Positions 1 to 11,606 of a stretch of DNA of 64,000 nucleotides are shown here, piece by piece (the stretch's first letter is position 1; each line of letters starts with the position of its first letter). The position numbers and the translations under genes were made by a program. This DNA is from Diploptera punctata (taxonomy: Eukaryota; Arthropoda; Insecta; Blattodea; Blaberidae), in the NCBI GenBank assembly GCA_030220185.1, contig JASPKZ010003439.1, positions 1 to 64,000 on the forward strand, read 5' to 3'. The notes below the pieces were generated by a model. It did no database searches. It was not told the DNA's origin and saw only the letters and a program-made list of their open reading frames with translations.

Positions 1-850
1 CTTATAATTGAGTAAATGATGGGCACTGATTCGGGACTGTTTGGGCCTAAAGTATCCAGACATTGTGCTATAGGTGAGGAAAACCGATAAACTACCAAAG
101 GAAACGGTCAGAGCGGGATCGAACCTGGGGCCCGCTGCGTCAACAAGGCAGCCGCTACATCGAGACCACAGCGGTGGATTACAAATGAACTTAGTTAATT
201 ATACCGCATGTGCTCGATACCTGCTCTCACTGAATAGAGAAACTGCAACATTACAGGGTAGTATACTGGTTTTACCAAATGCATATATAACCAGAAGTTT
301 GTAATTTAATATGGAAATTATGGGTATATTTTTGATAATTATCATCAAATTTACTGGTTACTAAGATGACGTGGTAATAATAGCAGAAAGACCCAAGATA
401 AGAAAATATATCTGTCTGAAATGCAAACAAAACAATTGGGACTTAACATCAATACAAACAAATTGTAATTATGGCGGCACCAAAGGAACGTGCGTTACCT
501 CACCTTGGCCGGAAATATATAGTGAAGCATTTGTATTTCTTGGTTCTTATAACATACGATAATGAATTGAAGAATGACATACAAATACAATAACTAGCAA
601 CCGTGCATATAATGCACTTTAGTTAATAGAGATAAATAATTCAAGCTATTTATTTAAATATTTATAAAACCTTAATTGTACCGTTTACCTCATCGCGCTA
701 AGGTATGGACTTTAAAAACAAGAGTATCTGATTCTACCACGTTTGAAAGGAAAAATTTCTGAGGAGAATTTTTGGAGAATCAATGTGGAAAGTTGTTGAG
801 AAACAGATATAACAGTTAACGTATGAACTATATAACGAAGTAAAAATAAC
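1..850. repeat. Paralogous block A, copy 1 (matches 14019-14850)
   Basis: This stretch aligns almost end to end with 14019-14850, with scattered substitutions and small indels. Both copies hold a minus-strand SINE head, then AT-rich sequence, then the start of a reverse-transcriptase remnant. The shared SINE at the same place shows that the block was copied after the SINE inserted. The two copies diverge at about 850 / 14850. Confidence 0.75.
18..178 (-). mobile_element. tRNA-Asp-like SINE (family S1), head and body
   Basis: On the minus strand this reads as a tRNA-derived head (TTGTCACGCAG resembling the tRNA-Asp anticodon arm, then a B-box-like GGTTCGATCCC) followed by the S1 body with 'cctcacctgtaag'-type sequence. 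About ten S1 copies or fragments occur in the window. The element's 3' end lies at or beyond the left edge. Confidence 0.8.
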
Positions 851-1170
851 ACATAACCCGATGTCGGTTGAGTGGCGGGCATTGAATCGATTTTTTGATA
901 GGCCCTATAGGAAATCAAATCATTTTAACAGCTATCAGAGGGAACAAGATCAGGGGTCGACCAAGATCAATATGCATCAAGCAAGCATTTGAAGATATTA
1001 CCCAAAACTATTACCTTTATTCCCAAATTAATTACAAAATAATGTTTTATATGCATTCTTAAAAATTTGTGTGAGGCTCTCTAGAGTAAAAAATGGAAAT
1101 ATGCGATAGTGGAGTGAAGGAGAATTAGAAGAAGCGAGGGCCCAGATGGGCTGTTGTGGTAATTAAAAAA
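655..1170 (+). pseudogene. Decayed LINE reverse-transcriptase C-terminus
   Basis: Plus-strand frames give recognisable pieces of a non-LTR RT thumb and tail: a 'YKTLIVPVL' motif near 665, FERKILRRIF near 748, GNKIRGRPRS near 942, and a terminal EEARAQMG motif near 1125. These are the usual order of motifs at the C-terminus of RTE/jockey-like LINEs. Several frameshifts and stops separate them, so it is dead. The first part recurs at 14680-14850. Confidence 0.55.
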
Positions 1171-1319
1171 GGAGATATTGCACTAACTATTTTTTCTGAA
1201 CTATGTATTCACAGTGAGCATGAATTCGCAGATTTAACACTATTCAATTTTAGGTTGCTAACTATCACATCAGAGCGACATTAGACTGGTATATTTTGTG
1301 AATTTTTAATGCATAATTT

Positions 1320-1445
1320 TAGAACGTTCTACTCGTCATTTGCTGGTGCCTGGACTTCATGTCTTAATGGAATCCGCACACTAATCCTCTAATTTAAAGT
1401 TATGGAATTCCGTTTCAGGTCTCGTTTCATATATCGATTCACTTC
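1320..1445. repeat. Solitary diverged monomer of the ~135-bp satellite
   Basis: The stretch with 'ttcatgtcttaatgg', 'cctctaattt' and 'tttcaggtctcgtttcat' follows the order and spacing of landmarks in the 135-bp satellite at 19635-20490. It sits alone about 18 kb away from the array. Confidence 0.5.
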
Positions 1446-1882
1446 GAAAAAATCTGGAGCCTTAATGGCTATCGCTCGGTACTTCGCTCGGTATTGCCAT
1501 TTTCTTCAGAGACAATAGTTCATCTCTTAATAATACGTTTGGCTTGATTAATGCCCGCAGGGATAACGGGGAATGTCACAAATTTACTAGATAGAATACC
1601 TGTTATCAGGTGAAACTTTTAATTTCCTTTATAGTTATAATCGCTCTTTAAAACATAAAAGTCCGCTGAAATCAAACAGTAGGCTACATGTTTTGCTTTG
1701 CTGGGAAATTCTAAGTTGTTTTTAAACATACAAGTTTAAGTTTCCTCAATACTTATACAGCGATCGTGAATTCCTTATTTTCCCTGATACTCATTGATCT
1801 CATTATCATTTCATTTGCTGTGGTGGCCGTATTTTAGAGAGAGAAGGAAAAATCATTTGACACCCATTTCTTCTGCCTTACA

Positions 1883-4510
1883 TGGATATACTTTGTGTGT
1901 TGAATTTTACACCAAATACCATAATTTATCTTCAGTAAATGTCAAAAACTGTGGTAATTTCATGATAGCTATTTTCCATGCTTTAATGGTATCAAGTATA
2001 CGTAATTCTCATTTAGTTATATCAGAAAGTTGTGAGGTTTACTTTACTGAGAACCTTGAATGCATGTAACATTCCGTTCCTGATTTCTTTGTGATTTACC
2101 AATGAACGTCAATTGAAGGACACATGATCAATTCTATGATGAAAATACGTCATTATTAGGCATTGTTTTACTAACATATTTACTATTTTACTAACCTACA
2201 TTTGGCGTAGGGGACGTGGCGACCCCATCGCCCAGTGTTCATACTGCAAGCAGCCACCCGGTTATTGTCGGGAAAAAACCACATCTAGGTGTGCGTTGTT
2301 TTGGTTTGGTTTGTCTTACGTTGTCTTGGGTTCACTGATTTATTTTTATGTGATAAAGATATTTGCCAGAAATGATACCGAGTTATTATTCACATTGTGT
2401 CAAATAACGTAGCTCGTTTGTAGATCATGGTTATTTAAACACTTTAATGTATATTTTTGCCCGGCCATATAAAATCTATGGTTTTGATATGTCCAGTTAG
2501 TTTAGTTACAATGACTGATCACGGAAGGAAGGATACCAAGGTCTGTGTGGTAGGCTGCTATTTCTTTGTTGTCTCATTGAATAATACTTCTTCGTGTCGA
2601 TTTTTTTTATAGAAGCATCACATACAGTGGCACGTCTACACATTTACAGACTGTTCACCATGAAAGTTACTTCCGGTTTTGAACGTTAGCTCATTTTGTC
2701 ATTTAATTCTAACAATAAATATATATTTTTGCACTAATAACGCCAGCCGAATTCAGAACTATTATAGTTTCATCAAATTTTTAAGTGTATGTAATAATTG
2801 TCTAAAGTAATAAACGAATAGCCATGCGCCCAAGAGTCGTATTTGTCATAAAATTTAATGCTATACATTTCTTAAAAAACGATAAACATTTTGTTGGAAT
2901 TTCTGCAAGTGGTTAGGACAATTTTATTTGTATTTTGTAGATAGATTATCAGTTGATTAATGTCTTTGACATCGTCCGATTCCTAATAGCCAATTTAATC
3001 GGTCCATCCTATCTCCTGTTCGTAGAAGCTTCTCCTTCATGAATAAATATATTCCCTGGACTCCAGGAGGTTCAGAATCTCCATGAAGGTTAACTGACCA
3101 TGTATTCACGGCGCGATGTTTGTTACATATTTCTGTTATTTAAATTTGCAAAAACAGTTCCTTGTTTTATCTTCATTACCTCCTCTCCATTAGTCCATTA
3201 TTTTTATGAGGTTTTGTTTTCTAATATCATAAAAAATCTATATTTTTTATGAGTCTCTGTTTTATAAGATCATAAAAATCTATATGTGTTATGAGAGTTG
3301 CAGTGGTGAAGAATTTGATAATGACGTTCCAACAAAGAATTGCTTCGATGAACTTAAAGAAATATATTCAACCAGATTTATTGAGACCGTTGTTACCTTC
3401 TTGTGTTTGTGAAGTTGTCTTCTGAATATACCGCAGAGCATTTTATACTTGTCTTTTCTTATTCTTCTGCCGAAAGTACAGGTTTGGGTTGTAACGTTCT
3501 GAGCTAACAATTGGAACTGGTCATGCCCAACAGCAATGAGTCGACCTACGTGAATGTATCTATCATCCTGCAGGTTGATAATTACACAATTTTTTACGAT
3601 GCGAAGTGCTGGCGTTCGAAAGAAGTGCTGTCTCCATTGACGTTGATGATGGTTGTACTTGCTCGGTCCGTTTCGTCAAGAACCTATCGAGTTCTAATCT
3701 CATCACTCCTTATATGGTCTCTCAAGATAAACTCCGGTAATTTGGTAGTTGAAATATCATATTGTGAGTTTTATATTGCCTGCGGTGCTACGTTAATGAG
3801 TGGTCAGAGTTCTGCTCCGTATTTAACAGAAACTAGATCATTAGCTCCATAGTCACATTGAGTTCACACTCCTAGATGCGATTATGTTGTATCCACCGGT
3901 TTGTTATCGATACCGGCAGCGCTGTATTTTCTGTAGTTTTATATGAAACTAAGCAGCAATATCCTTGTAGCAGAGGAAAAATATATAACAACTTAACTTT
4001 GAAAACTTAAGTTCTCGAGTGTGAGAGAGACTTTGAGGTCCGTGTGTTGGTTATTTGGGAAAGGATAACAAATAAGTAATAAAAAAAAACATTACCATTT
4101 TTTATGCGAGAGTTTTGCAGTCGTTTGTAGTTTTTCCACTACGATTGTATCACAGTTTACTTGTTAAACGTTGATATGTTTGATCAAAATTTCCCATGAA
4201 TTGTAGTTGGCAATTCAAAGTAGTCACGTCGCTCCATAGTAGTAACTGAATGAGCAATCTTCGGAAACAAGCAGGTTCTGTGCAGGCATGCATCAAGATA
4301 CTTGTATCTGTGTCCACTGGTGGTTATGGTGGCAACATTAGCCACTGCAGATAGTTAGTACAGCAGCAGAAACTAAATTGTTTTACTCGAAGTTAACAGC
4401 AAATAGCGGGTCCAGTTCAAATATTTTGTATAATTTAGATTTCGTTATGTGGCAATTGAATTTCGTGTTAAATATGAAGTGTTTTCGTAAACTTTCACTT
4501 AGCCTTTAAT
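1883..4510. repeat. Long unclassified repeat R, most complete copy
   Basis: Parts of this stretch recur throughout the first 19 kb: 1883-2400 matches 17745-18260, 2204-3640 matches 10425-12610 (there with extra insertions), 2560-2700 matches 13560-13760 and 14862-15010, 3500-3640 matches 18660-18890, and 3780-4510 matches 8755-9490. No frame codes for anything recognisable. The order of blocks is kept, so it behaves as one repeat of at least 2.3 kb. Family unknown; it could be a large non-autonomous element or a degenerate satellite complex. Confidence 0.6.
2204..2285 (+). other. Foldable ~80-nt module M, copy 1
   Basis: One of five copies of a conserved module. It holds a GGCGA/TCGCC hairpin, a CAGT/ACTG hairpin and a CCCG/CGGG hairpin, enclosed by a weaker GTGG/CCAC pairing. 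Function unknown. Confidence 0.55.
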
Positions 4511-4875
4511 CGAACAGATCTTTTATTTGTTGCAATGTTTTACAGTTAATTATATATTCCTAGTATATAAAGAGTTGCACATTTTGTTTTATTCATGATC
4601 AATATTAATTTCCCAACTCATCCTTCGCCTAAAATACTGGGCGATTCATAGCTGTTTTCCTACGGAATCCCATATTTTTCAATCATTCTGCGTTCGATCA
4701 CAATCCCGGTCTACAGATCGAACTTACTTATTCCTTATTTGCAACTTCATTTATATAATAATTACTGTGATTTTATTTCAATCTTGTTTAAGTGGTTCTC
4801 TAACATCTGAGGGTCACATCATGCCTACATTTTTACTTACGGCAGGAAAAATTGTCGATTAAGGTTAAATGGATT

Positions 4876-5449
4876 TTTATAATTAAATAAGAAATAAAAC
4901 GTAGTTTTAATTTATTTTCATATTTATTATATAATTCCGTGAACAGCTGGTTCGGTACACTGTCCTTCTTCTTCGGGACATGTTAACAAATATGAATTGT
5001 GTTCCAAATGATCTAAGCAACAATACACAATATTTTTTTAATTTTTAAATTTAACAAAGGAAATTCATTCAAATCAATCAATTGTGTTCCCAACTGATCT
5101 AAGAAACAATACAACAATATTTATTTAAATTTTTAAATTTAACAAAGGGGATTCATTGAGATCAATGAAATGTGGAATGAATCCCCTTTGTTAATGATTT
5201 GATTGAATCCCTTTTTAAATAAAAAATTTAAATAATATTGTTATATTGTTGCTTAGATCAACAATATTATTAAATTTAATTATTAAATAATATTGTTGAT
5301 TATGCTTAGATCAGTTGGAACACAATTCATATTTCTTAACATGTCTGAAGAAGGTACAGTGTACGACACTGCTGTCACTTGAATTATATAATAAATATGA
5401 AAAGCAAATAAAATCTACCGTTTAATTTTTAATTTCATTAATAGATATG
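4876..5449. mobile_element. Foldback element with long inverted arms
   Basis: Arms of roughly 165 bp (about 4876-5042 and 5283-5449) are inverted complements. Matching landmarks are 'catatttattatataattc', 'gtacactgt..cttctt', 'acatgtta' and 'gaattgtgttcca..tgatctaagc'. Inside is a second palindrome with a perfect 18-bp stem (TAACAAAGGGGATTCATT near 5131 against its complement near 5178). The 'tgatctaag..aacaatac' segment is also tandemly repeated inside. No coding capacity; a MITE/foldback type. No clear target-site duplication. Confidence 0.7.
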
Positions 5450-6265
5450 GATTTTCTTCACAGTAAACACCAACTTAATTGATTAAAGGGATTTTGGTAA
5501 TTAAAATTCAACACACAGGATTTATCTGGACTCTGAGAAGAACCAGGAAAATATCTTCGTCCAGACCTGGTGGGCATCAGGGGTTGAACCAAAATCCTCC
5601 CGGATAATAAAGCGTGCAAAAATTACCGCTTCCATCTAACCTCAACTCAGTCATTCGCCTAACTTGATAGAAGTTGTTCTTAAATTAGCTCGGTGAACAC
5701 TAGTGTCATAAAAGTACAATTGGTGTACGTTATCATCTTTAACAATACAAAATTGCATAATATTTAAGTAAAGAATCTGCAAAATACGGCCACAAGTACT
5801 CTCTGAATCCATTTTCCATCGTGCCTGCCATACACAAAGCCATTATAAGCTAATGATTCCAGTTCCAAACAAAAACATTACCTATTTATTTTTATATATT
5901 GGATGTATATTCGTCTATAGTTAATGAATGTAAGCCAACTGCACGTGGCCGTACGCCCATCTCTGGAAAAAGAGAATGTTCCTGTTGAAAGGAATGTGAA
6001 CAATTTGAAGAGTTGTAGTGGGAAGTCCGTGTCCCTCCTATTGGTGGACCACTGTTCATGACTATACACTGTAGCACGACTTTTTTCTCTCTATTCCCAC
6101 CTGAAAATATATATTTACGACTGCTTATGAAACCTTCATCTTGATATTAAAATACTACAAATGGTGATTCATAAAACTACCGGCCCCGAATTGGAACACA
6201 AAACCACAACTTTAGCATAGAGTAGGACCTATCCTTTGCGTCCACTCCTTGCTTACTTCCAGGAT
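5450..6265. other. Unassigned spacer
   Basis: I see no gene or recognisable repeat here. Short ORFs on the minus strand near 5878-6077 overlap one another in different frames and carry no family motif. Confidence 0.5.
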
Positions 6266-6895
6266 TACTTACTCACTGGCACTATCGAAACCGTAGTTCA
6301 TGGCCACGCAGACATAACTCTCCATACATCCCTATCCTGAGCCAATGACTTCCAATCGTTTCCCCTTATAATCTACTTCCATCAAATCATAGTTAATGTT
6401 CTCCCACCTCATTCTGGTCTACCAAAATGGGCGTTTTCCTCCCTCTGGCTTTCCACAGAAGCTTCCATGCACATCTTTCATTCCCGACACGCGCAATATA
6501 GTCCTGTCCATCGCAGTCCTACGAGACTTAACTGCGCGTTATTATATCTGGCTTCCTCTAAAGAACCATGTAGTTCATGTGTTAAGTAGTCTTCTCCATT
6601 CACCTGTCTGTTCATCTCTCTTTTCCCCAAACATTTTCCTGAGTACTTTATTCCCAAAATACTTGTAATCTCCTTTTCCTCCCTTAAAGTAAGAGTCCAG
6701 GTTCTCACCCATATAATATAACTGGTAGAGTAATATTTTTATATATTTTTAGCTTAACGTTTTTTTGAAAGGAGTTTGATGACATCAAAAAGTCTCTGCA
6801 ATGCATAATAGCATGCATTTCCAGAATTGAGCCTATGTTTAATTTCTTGTGGGTCTCATTCCTATTTGTGATTATTGTTCCTACCACTTCCAGGT
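6266..6895 (-). pseudogene. RTE-like LINE 3' end, family L1
   Basis: Read on the minus strand this is the C-terminal RT region of an abundant insect LINE type: 'YYMGENLDSYF' (the YGCETW position), 'RKMFGEKRDEQTGEW', 'RRLRW..H', 'PEGGKRPFW.TRMRW' and an ending like 'NLR'. It terminates at about 6266 next to 'ttactcactggcac', the L1 3' signature. Frame breaks are frequent. It is 5'-truncated and inactive. Better-preserved relatives lie at 22935, 23692, 24587 and 26740. Confidence 0.7.
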
Positions 6896-8026
6896 TATTT
6901 AAACTTAATTAAGAGTTAATATCCTGCGACTATTTTAACGCGACATATCTATCACGATTATTGAGTAGAGACACTGAGTCTACTTGCTGAGTTTTAAACT
7001 TATTTTTCCTTTGTCATATAATTAATACAATTCTCCTTCCAAGGGACAAGTAATACATTAGAGCCCCACTTGTAGCACATATCAGAGGTCAAGTATGAAC
7101 AAAGTATTAAAGTCTCGTGTGTATTACATCCCACGTGTTTATAATTAATTTCAAGATTGAGTCAATTTAAGAGCACGACATTTTTTGTGTTAAGGAGGGA
7201 GATGTTCTGTCCTGACTGTTGAAGTGATTCAAAGGTAGATGCTAATAATATTATTAGTGTAGGACTCGCACAATTTTGCGTCTCTGTAACGCAATTCTTC
7301 CAACAACATTATTACATTTAGCCTACATCTGCGCTCAGTACCCGACGTTGATAAAATCGACTGAACGAACCTATTTATACGACCAATCCCAAATTCAAAT
7401 GAATTGCAATTGTGTATAAGAAATGTTGCGTTAGCTTTGTTAATGATCGAATACAAGTAAGATTTCACTTTAATTTTTTTTGTGTGTTTACAAATATTTT
7501 ATAGAGCATGATTCTAAATATGATAAAATGCTTGCCTACAATATTCATTAAATTTAAATATTAAGGTTTTCGCCCTTTTTAATTTGTGAATACAATTCTC
7601 GTTCCAAGAGCTAATAAAACATGGCCACACTTACGATGCAATTTGCCACCGTCAATAAAGGGGAAAAAAAAAGTTAAACTGTGTGGCTTACTACCTCGCC
7701 ACGCATTGTCCATTTACTTCTAATTTCTTGCGATTAACCCTGTGTGAAATATGATATAAATAAGTAAACATACTGTGGAGCTAATATCTCTTCCACACAA
7801 CCGTCAGCGTCTTGTCACAGCCAGGATTCCCTGCGGGATAGAGTCCACAAGATGCTGGTAAATTTCTTTATCCAATGTCACTTCTTGCCATATATGAACA
7901 ACTCTTCTTTTTGATTTAACTTCCGCTTTCCATAGCTTGATGGGTTGGTTTATTTTAAACTGTCCGACAGTTTATTTCTCACGAAAATATAAGTTCCCTT
8001 CAATAGGAGTACCTATACTATAACCA
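6896..8026. other. Unassigned AT-rich spacer
   Basis: Nothing recognisable. The small ORF at 7229-7468 on the minus strand shows no motif and is probably chance. Confidence 0.45.
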
Positions 8027-8577
8027 GTCCAACACTGTGGTCTCGAGGTAGGCGTGCTCCCTTGTCACGCAGCGGGGACAGGGTTCGATTCTCGGTCGGG
8101 ACAGACTCCTGGGTGAGGTTTTCTTCAGAATTTCTCCTAACGTGTAAGAGAAATGTCAGGCTCCTGGGTGAGGTTTTCTGCGGGATTTTTCCTAACGTGT
8201 AAGAGAAATGTCAACCTCCTAGGTGAGGTTTTCTTCGGGATTTTTCCTAACGTGTAAGAGAAATGTCAGGCTCCTGGGTGAGGTTTTCTTCGGGATTTTT
8301 CCTAACGTGTAAGAGAAATGTCAGGCTCCTGGGTTGAGGTTTTCTTCGGGATTTTTTCCTAACGTGTAAGAGAAATGTCCGGGAGCTTGGGGCCGAACGG
8401 TCCCCGAAAATCATCCGACCATCATCATGCATATCATTATCATCAACCTTCACCGGTGAGGAAAGCAACGGGAAGCTAACAGACCTATGACTCCCCAGTA
8501 AAGCTGCAAAGCATATCATGAAAATGCTATGACTGCAGTGAAGGACCTGCCCTCGGACAGAATTACTATGGATGGAT
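8027..8577 (+). mobile_element. S1 SINE with an expanded internal minisatellite
   Basis: It starts with the tRNA-Asp-like head (about 8028-8101), passes through the S1 body and ends with the S1 tail 'cagaattactatggatgga'. The body segment seen once in other S1 copies is present five times here, so the element is about 550 bp instead of about 310-360 bp. The rest of the S1 landmarks are in order ('ccttcaccggtg', 'gtaaagctgcaaagcat'). Confidence 0.85.
8106..8382. repeat. Five tandem 55-bp units inside a SINE
   Basis: Units begin with CTCCTGGGTGAGG at 8106, 8161, 8216, 8271 and 8326. The first four are exactly 55 bp; the fifth has two 1-bp insertions in homopolymer runs. Units 3 and 4 are nearly identical, which suggests recent slippage or unequal exchange. 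The minus-strand ORF here is only the translation of this repeat. Confidence 0.92.
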
Positions 8578-8754
8578 ACTATACTAAGTCCACTGGGTTC
8601 GATTGCTGGCGGGGAACGTGGCTCTCAATATCCTCCTTCTCTCAGAATGGGTGACCCTTGTGTTTCGATGTTGTGTGTTATAATCTTCGAAGGTCAAGTT
8701 ACTTTTGTGCAATCATTGTGCCAAAGCTGTTAGACCTATAGTACCACGTTTAAT

Positions 8755-9490
8755 GTGTGGTTCAGAGTTCTGCTCCCTATTTACAGAGACTAGATCATTA
8801 GCTCCACAGTCACATTGAGTTACCCACCTAGAGGAGATTATAATGTATTCTCCAGTATGTTGTTGTTGGATACCGGTAGCGTTGTGTTTTCTGTAGTTTT
8901 ATATGAATCTATGCAAGCATTTTCTTTGTAGAAAAACATATGTATGCAACTTAACTTTTGAAAATTTATTTATTTTTGTATGAGAGAGTATTTCAGTGTC
9001 GAGTGGTGGTTATTTTGGAAAGGATTAACAATTACGGCAATTGAAAACACACATAACAATTCTTAATGTGAGATCTTTGGGAGTCTTGCAGTTTTTTCAA
9101 TAGGATTTTAGCTAAAATTTAAATGTACACTTTGATATGAGCTATAATAATGTCCACGAAATGTAGTTGGCAATTCAAGTTGTCATGTCGCTTCAAACTT
9201 TTTGTTTCATACAACATTATCCTAGAGAGCTGCTCAAATAATGAAATGTTGAAAGACTAATCTTCCGAACATACGGGTTTCTGTGCAGGCTGTTGTCCGC
9301 TGTTCTCACGGTGGGCAACTTTGTCACTGCAGATTGTTAATAGAGCAATTTTAAGGAACTTAATTGTTTTTATTCGAAGTTAGCAAGCAATAGCGGTCCA
9401 GTCGAATATTTGTATAATTTAGATTACGTTATGTGGCAATTTATTTCGTGTTAAATATGCAGTGTTCACATATGCCTTTCACTCTATTAT
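8755..9490. repeat. Repeat R, 3' part only (matches 3780-4510)
   Basis: Landmarks 'cagagttctgctcc', 'gatcattagctcca', 'gtcacattgagtt' and 'tttcgtgttaaatatg' occur in the same order as at 3780-4510. The copy ends where the RT fragment at 9492 begins. Confidence 0.7.
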
Positions 9491-9491
9491 T

Positions 9492-9940
9492 TTAATGGAC
9501 TGTCAACAGGACGTACCCATATGTTGCAACGTGATCAACTTTAAGTACAAAAAGTAGTAGGGCTGTTTCTAGTGAGAATCTGTTTATTGACTTAATGTCG
9601 CTTATGGCTCTTATCGCAGCATTTACTCTGTCATCTACGTGGTGTGTAAACATGCTTCCCCGTGTTTGGAAAGTGACTCCCAGATACGTGAAGCTAGTTA
9701 CTGATTTTAGTGTTTTTTCACCAATGTAGAAAATGCCTCGTCTGCCCCCTTTTCTGAAGGTCATGGAGACTGTTTTCTCTTCATTTAGTGTCAGTTCATT
9801 TTCTTTTGCCCAGTCCACTAATTGGTTGAAGGCTTTCTGCAGATCACTATCCGAAGTTGAGGTCAATACCATGTCATCTGCGTACATAAGCTGCTTTATG
9901 TTGTCAGGTTTTATTGCCTTGATGATGTCTGCTGTAGGTT
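9492..9940 (-). pseudogene. Non-LTR reverse transcriptase fragment with YADD
   Basis: The minus-strand frame has the catalytic RT motif in LMYADDMVLTSTS, followed by LQKAFNQLVDWAKENELTLN and FTYLGVTF, the canonical order of RT palm motifs in jockey/I/CR1-like non-LTR elements. Only about 150 residues remain, against several hundred in a full RT, so it is truncated on both sides. At about 9940 the frame runs into an unrelated acidic ORF, and the 3' side stops in repeat R sequence. The open frame over this length suggests it is younger than the L1 fragments. Confidence 0.8.
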
Positions 9941-10303
9941 GAAAGGACAATTTCTTTTGATATTTCATCATCGGAATGTAGTTGTACCACACTTGTGTTA
10001 CTTGACATATAACGATTCTTTGAATTTTCAACTGATTGATTTTCTTTTATATCTTGATTGCTAGTTTCTGAGATTTCATCATCTGATATTTCCATCACAC
10101 TTGTGTCAAATGATACATCAAAATTCTTCAAATTTTCATTTGATTGTAATTCTCTTATATGTTGATTCCTTGTGTCTTTGGAGATTTCATCATCTTTATC
10201 TGATGTTGTATTACTTTTAGTTAAATCATGAAAAGTATTTTCATCATCAGATTTTAATTCTATCAGGATTTTTAAGCATAATGCTAACTTGTTACGTACC
10301 TAA
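9941..10303 (-). CDS. Acidic repeat ORF fragment, function unknown
   Basis: An open minus-strand frame of about 120 codons, in a different frame from the adjoining RT fragment. It is rich in Asp, Glu, Ser and Asn and contains three diverged repeats of roughly 110 bp, each with a core like SDDEIS (ISDDEISETSN, HSDDEISKE, SDKDDEISKD). Upstream it is limited by a stop at 10304, just before a 'tcttag' that could be a splice acceptor. It might be an exon of a host gene, part of a transposon ORF, or a decayed coding repeat. No domain is recognised. Confidence 0.3.
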
Positions 10304-10425
10304 GATTCCGCTAGGGTTGGTTGTTTCGATTTTCCAATTGCTATTTTAAACCGCATCGAAATCATTCTGTAATGAAATGGCGTGTAACTATCCTTAGATT
10401 TATTAACATATTATTTCCGCATTAG

Positions 10426-10500
10426 GGTTAGGGATGTGGGGGCCACATCGGTGAATATTTCATACTGCAATCAGCCACCCGAGTGTTGGCGGAAGAAGCT
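10426..10500 (+). other. Module M, copy 2 (degenerate)
   Basis: This keeps 'catactgcaatcagccacccg' spacing and the CCCG/CGG(G) pairing, but the first hairpin is mutated. It is the most decayed of the five copies. Confidence 0.4.
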
Positions 10501-11024
10501 ATTACCTTTGTGTGTTGTATTAAGTTTTTTTCAGTATAAGTTCATTGATTACATTTTAAACCATGATTATGATGACGATTTCTCTACTGTTTTCGTGTTA
10601 CTACTTACACGGTATTTAAAATACCACAACCTGATTTTTTTTACATGAGTGTTGTTTTGACATTTATAATGTACTTTCACTTATTTTTTCGCCAAATCAC
10701 GTCTAGGATATGCATGATATGTGCAATGGACTTTATGTCTTACTTGTGCTTCAATACTTATTGGTATCAACTGTCATGTTATTTTGTTATTACCAGAACG
10801 GGTATGTTATCCAATTAATAAGTTTTTAAATACTTTTTAACTAGTTTGAATGGAATTTAATTATTAAATTTACAATTATATTTAATAAAATTCTAGGATG
10901 TATTAATAGACTTAACGCTCCCTCCAATTTTAATATTGACTATCCTAAAAAAATTAGTCTCGCACCATCGCCAAATATTTAGGGAAAAATGTTGGCGAAG
11001 AGCGAAGAGACTAGCCTTGGTTTG

Positions 11025-11277
11025 TGCCTCCATGGAGGAAGACATTTTCTCACAGAATTTCGGCCAGTATGAGACTGGATCCCGCTTTGTATAGTCAGGA
11101 ATTTGGATAGCTATGTTGTATAGCGGTTCCAGGTTGTGAAAACCAGCTATATCGGCTGGGGGACCCTACAGTTGCTGGATGATCGCCTATCTCAGTGCTT
11201 AACACATGTTGATGTGAGGCCTCAGCTGGCTGGTTGGCCAAGGACATTCTAGGCCTGTGGCATCATGGAGTTTATCT
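11025..11277 (+). mobile_element. SINE family S2, diverged, head missing
   Basis: It matches the body of the full S2 copy at 58928-59258. Shared landmarks in order are 'tctccatgg..gaagaaattttctc', 'atttcggcc', 'ccaggttg.gaaaaccagctata', 'ggtggggga', 'taacacatgtggatgtgaggcc' and 'taggcctgt'. The tRNA-like head is not recognisable. Confidence 0.7.
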
Positions 11278-11502
11278 ATAAATTTACAAGGTCGTTCATG
11301 GCACTGTTATTTTATTAAATTGAAAATAGGTATTTTGTGTACAGTACGTGGAAGAACTTGTTTATTCTTCATTCGAGAAGTTTCACATTTTAATAGAATG
11401 TTAATAGTTATCTAATCCGACAGTAATTGAGACATATGTTTTATTTTTCAATTCATTCGATGTGGTCAATAATTTACGATGTTGTTATGATCACATTATT
11501 AT

Positions 11503-11542
<40 letters not shown>

Positions 11543-11550
11543 TAATAATA

Positions 11551-11585
<35 letters not shown>

Positions 11586-11606
11586 TAATAATAATAATAA
11601 TAATAC
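11503..11606. repeat. (AAT)n microsatellite
   Basis: About 105 bp of AAT repeats with a few 1-bp interruptions. Confidence 0.95.

Noticed and set aside
8247..8519. Repeat-containing minus-strand ORF as a gene
   Set aside because: It is the 55-bp SINE minisatellite read in one frame.
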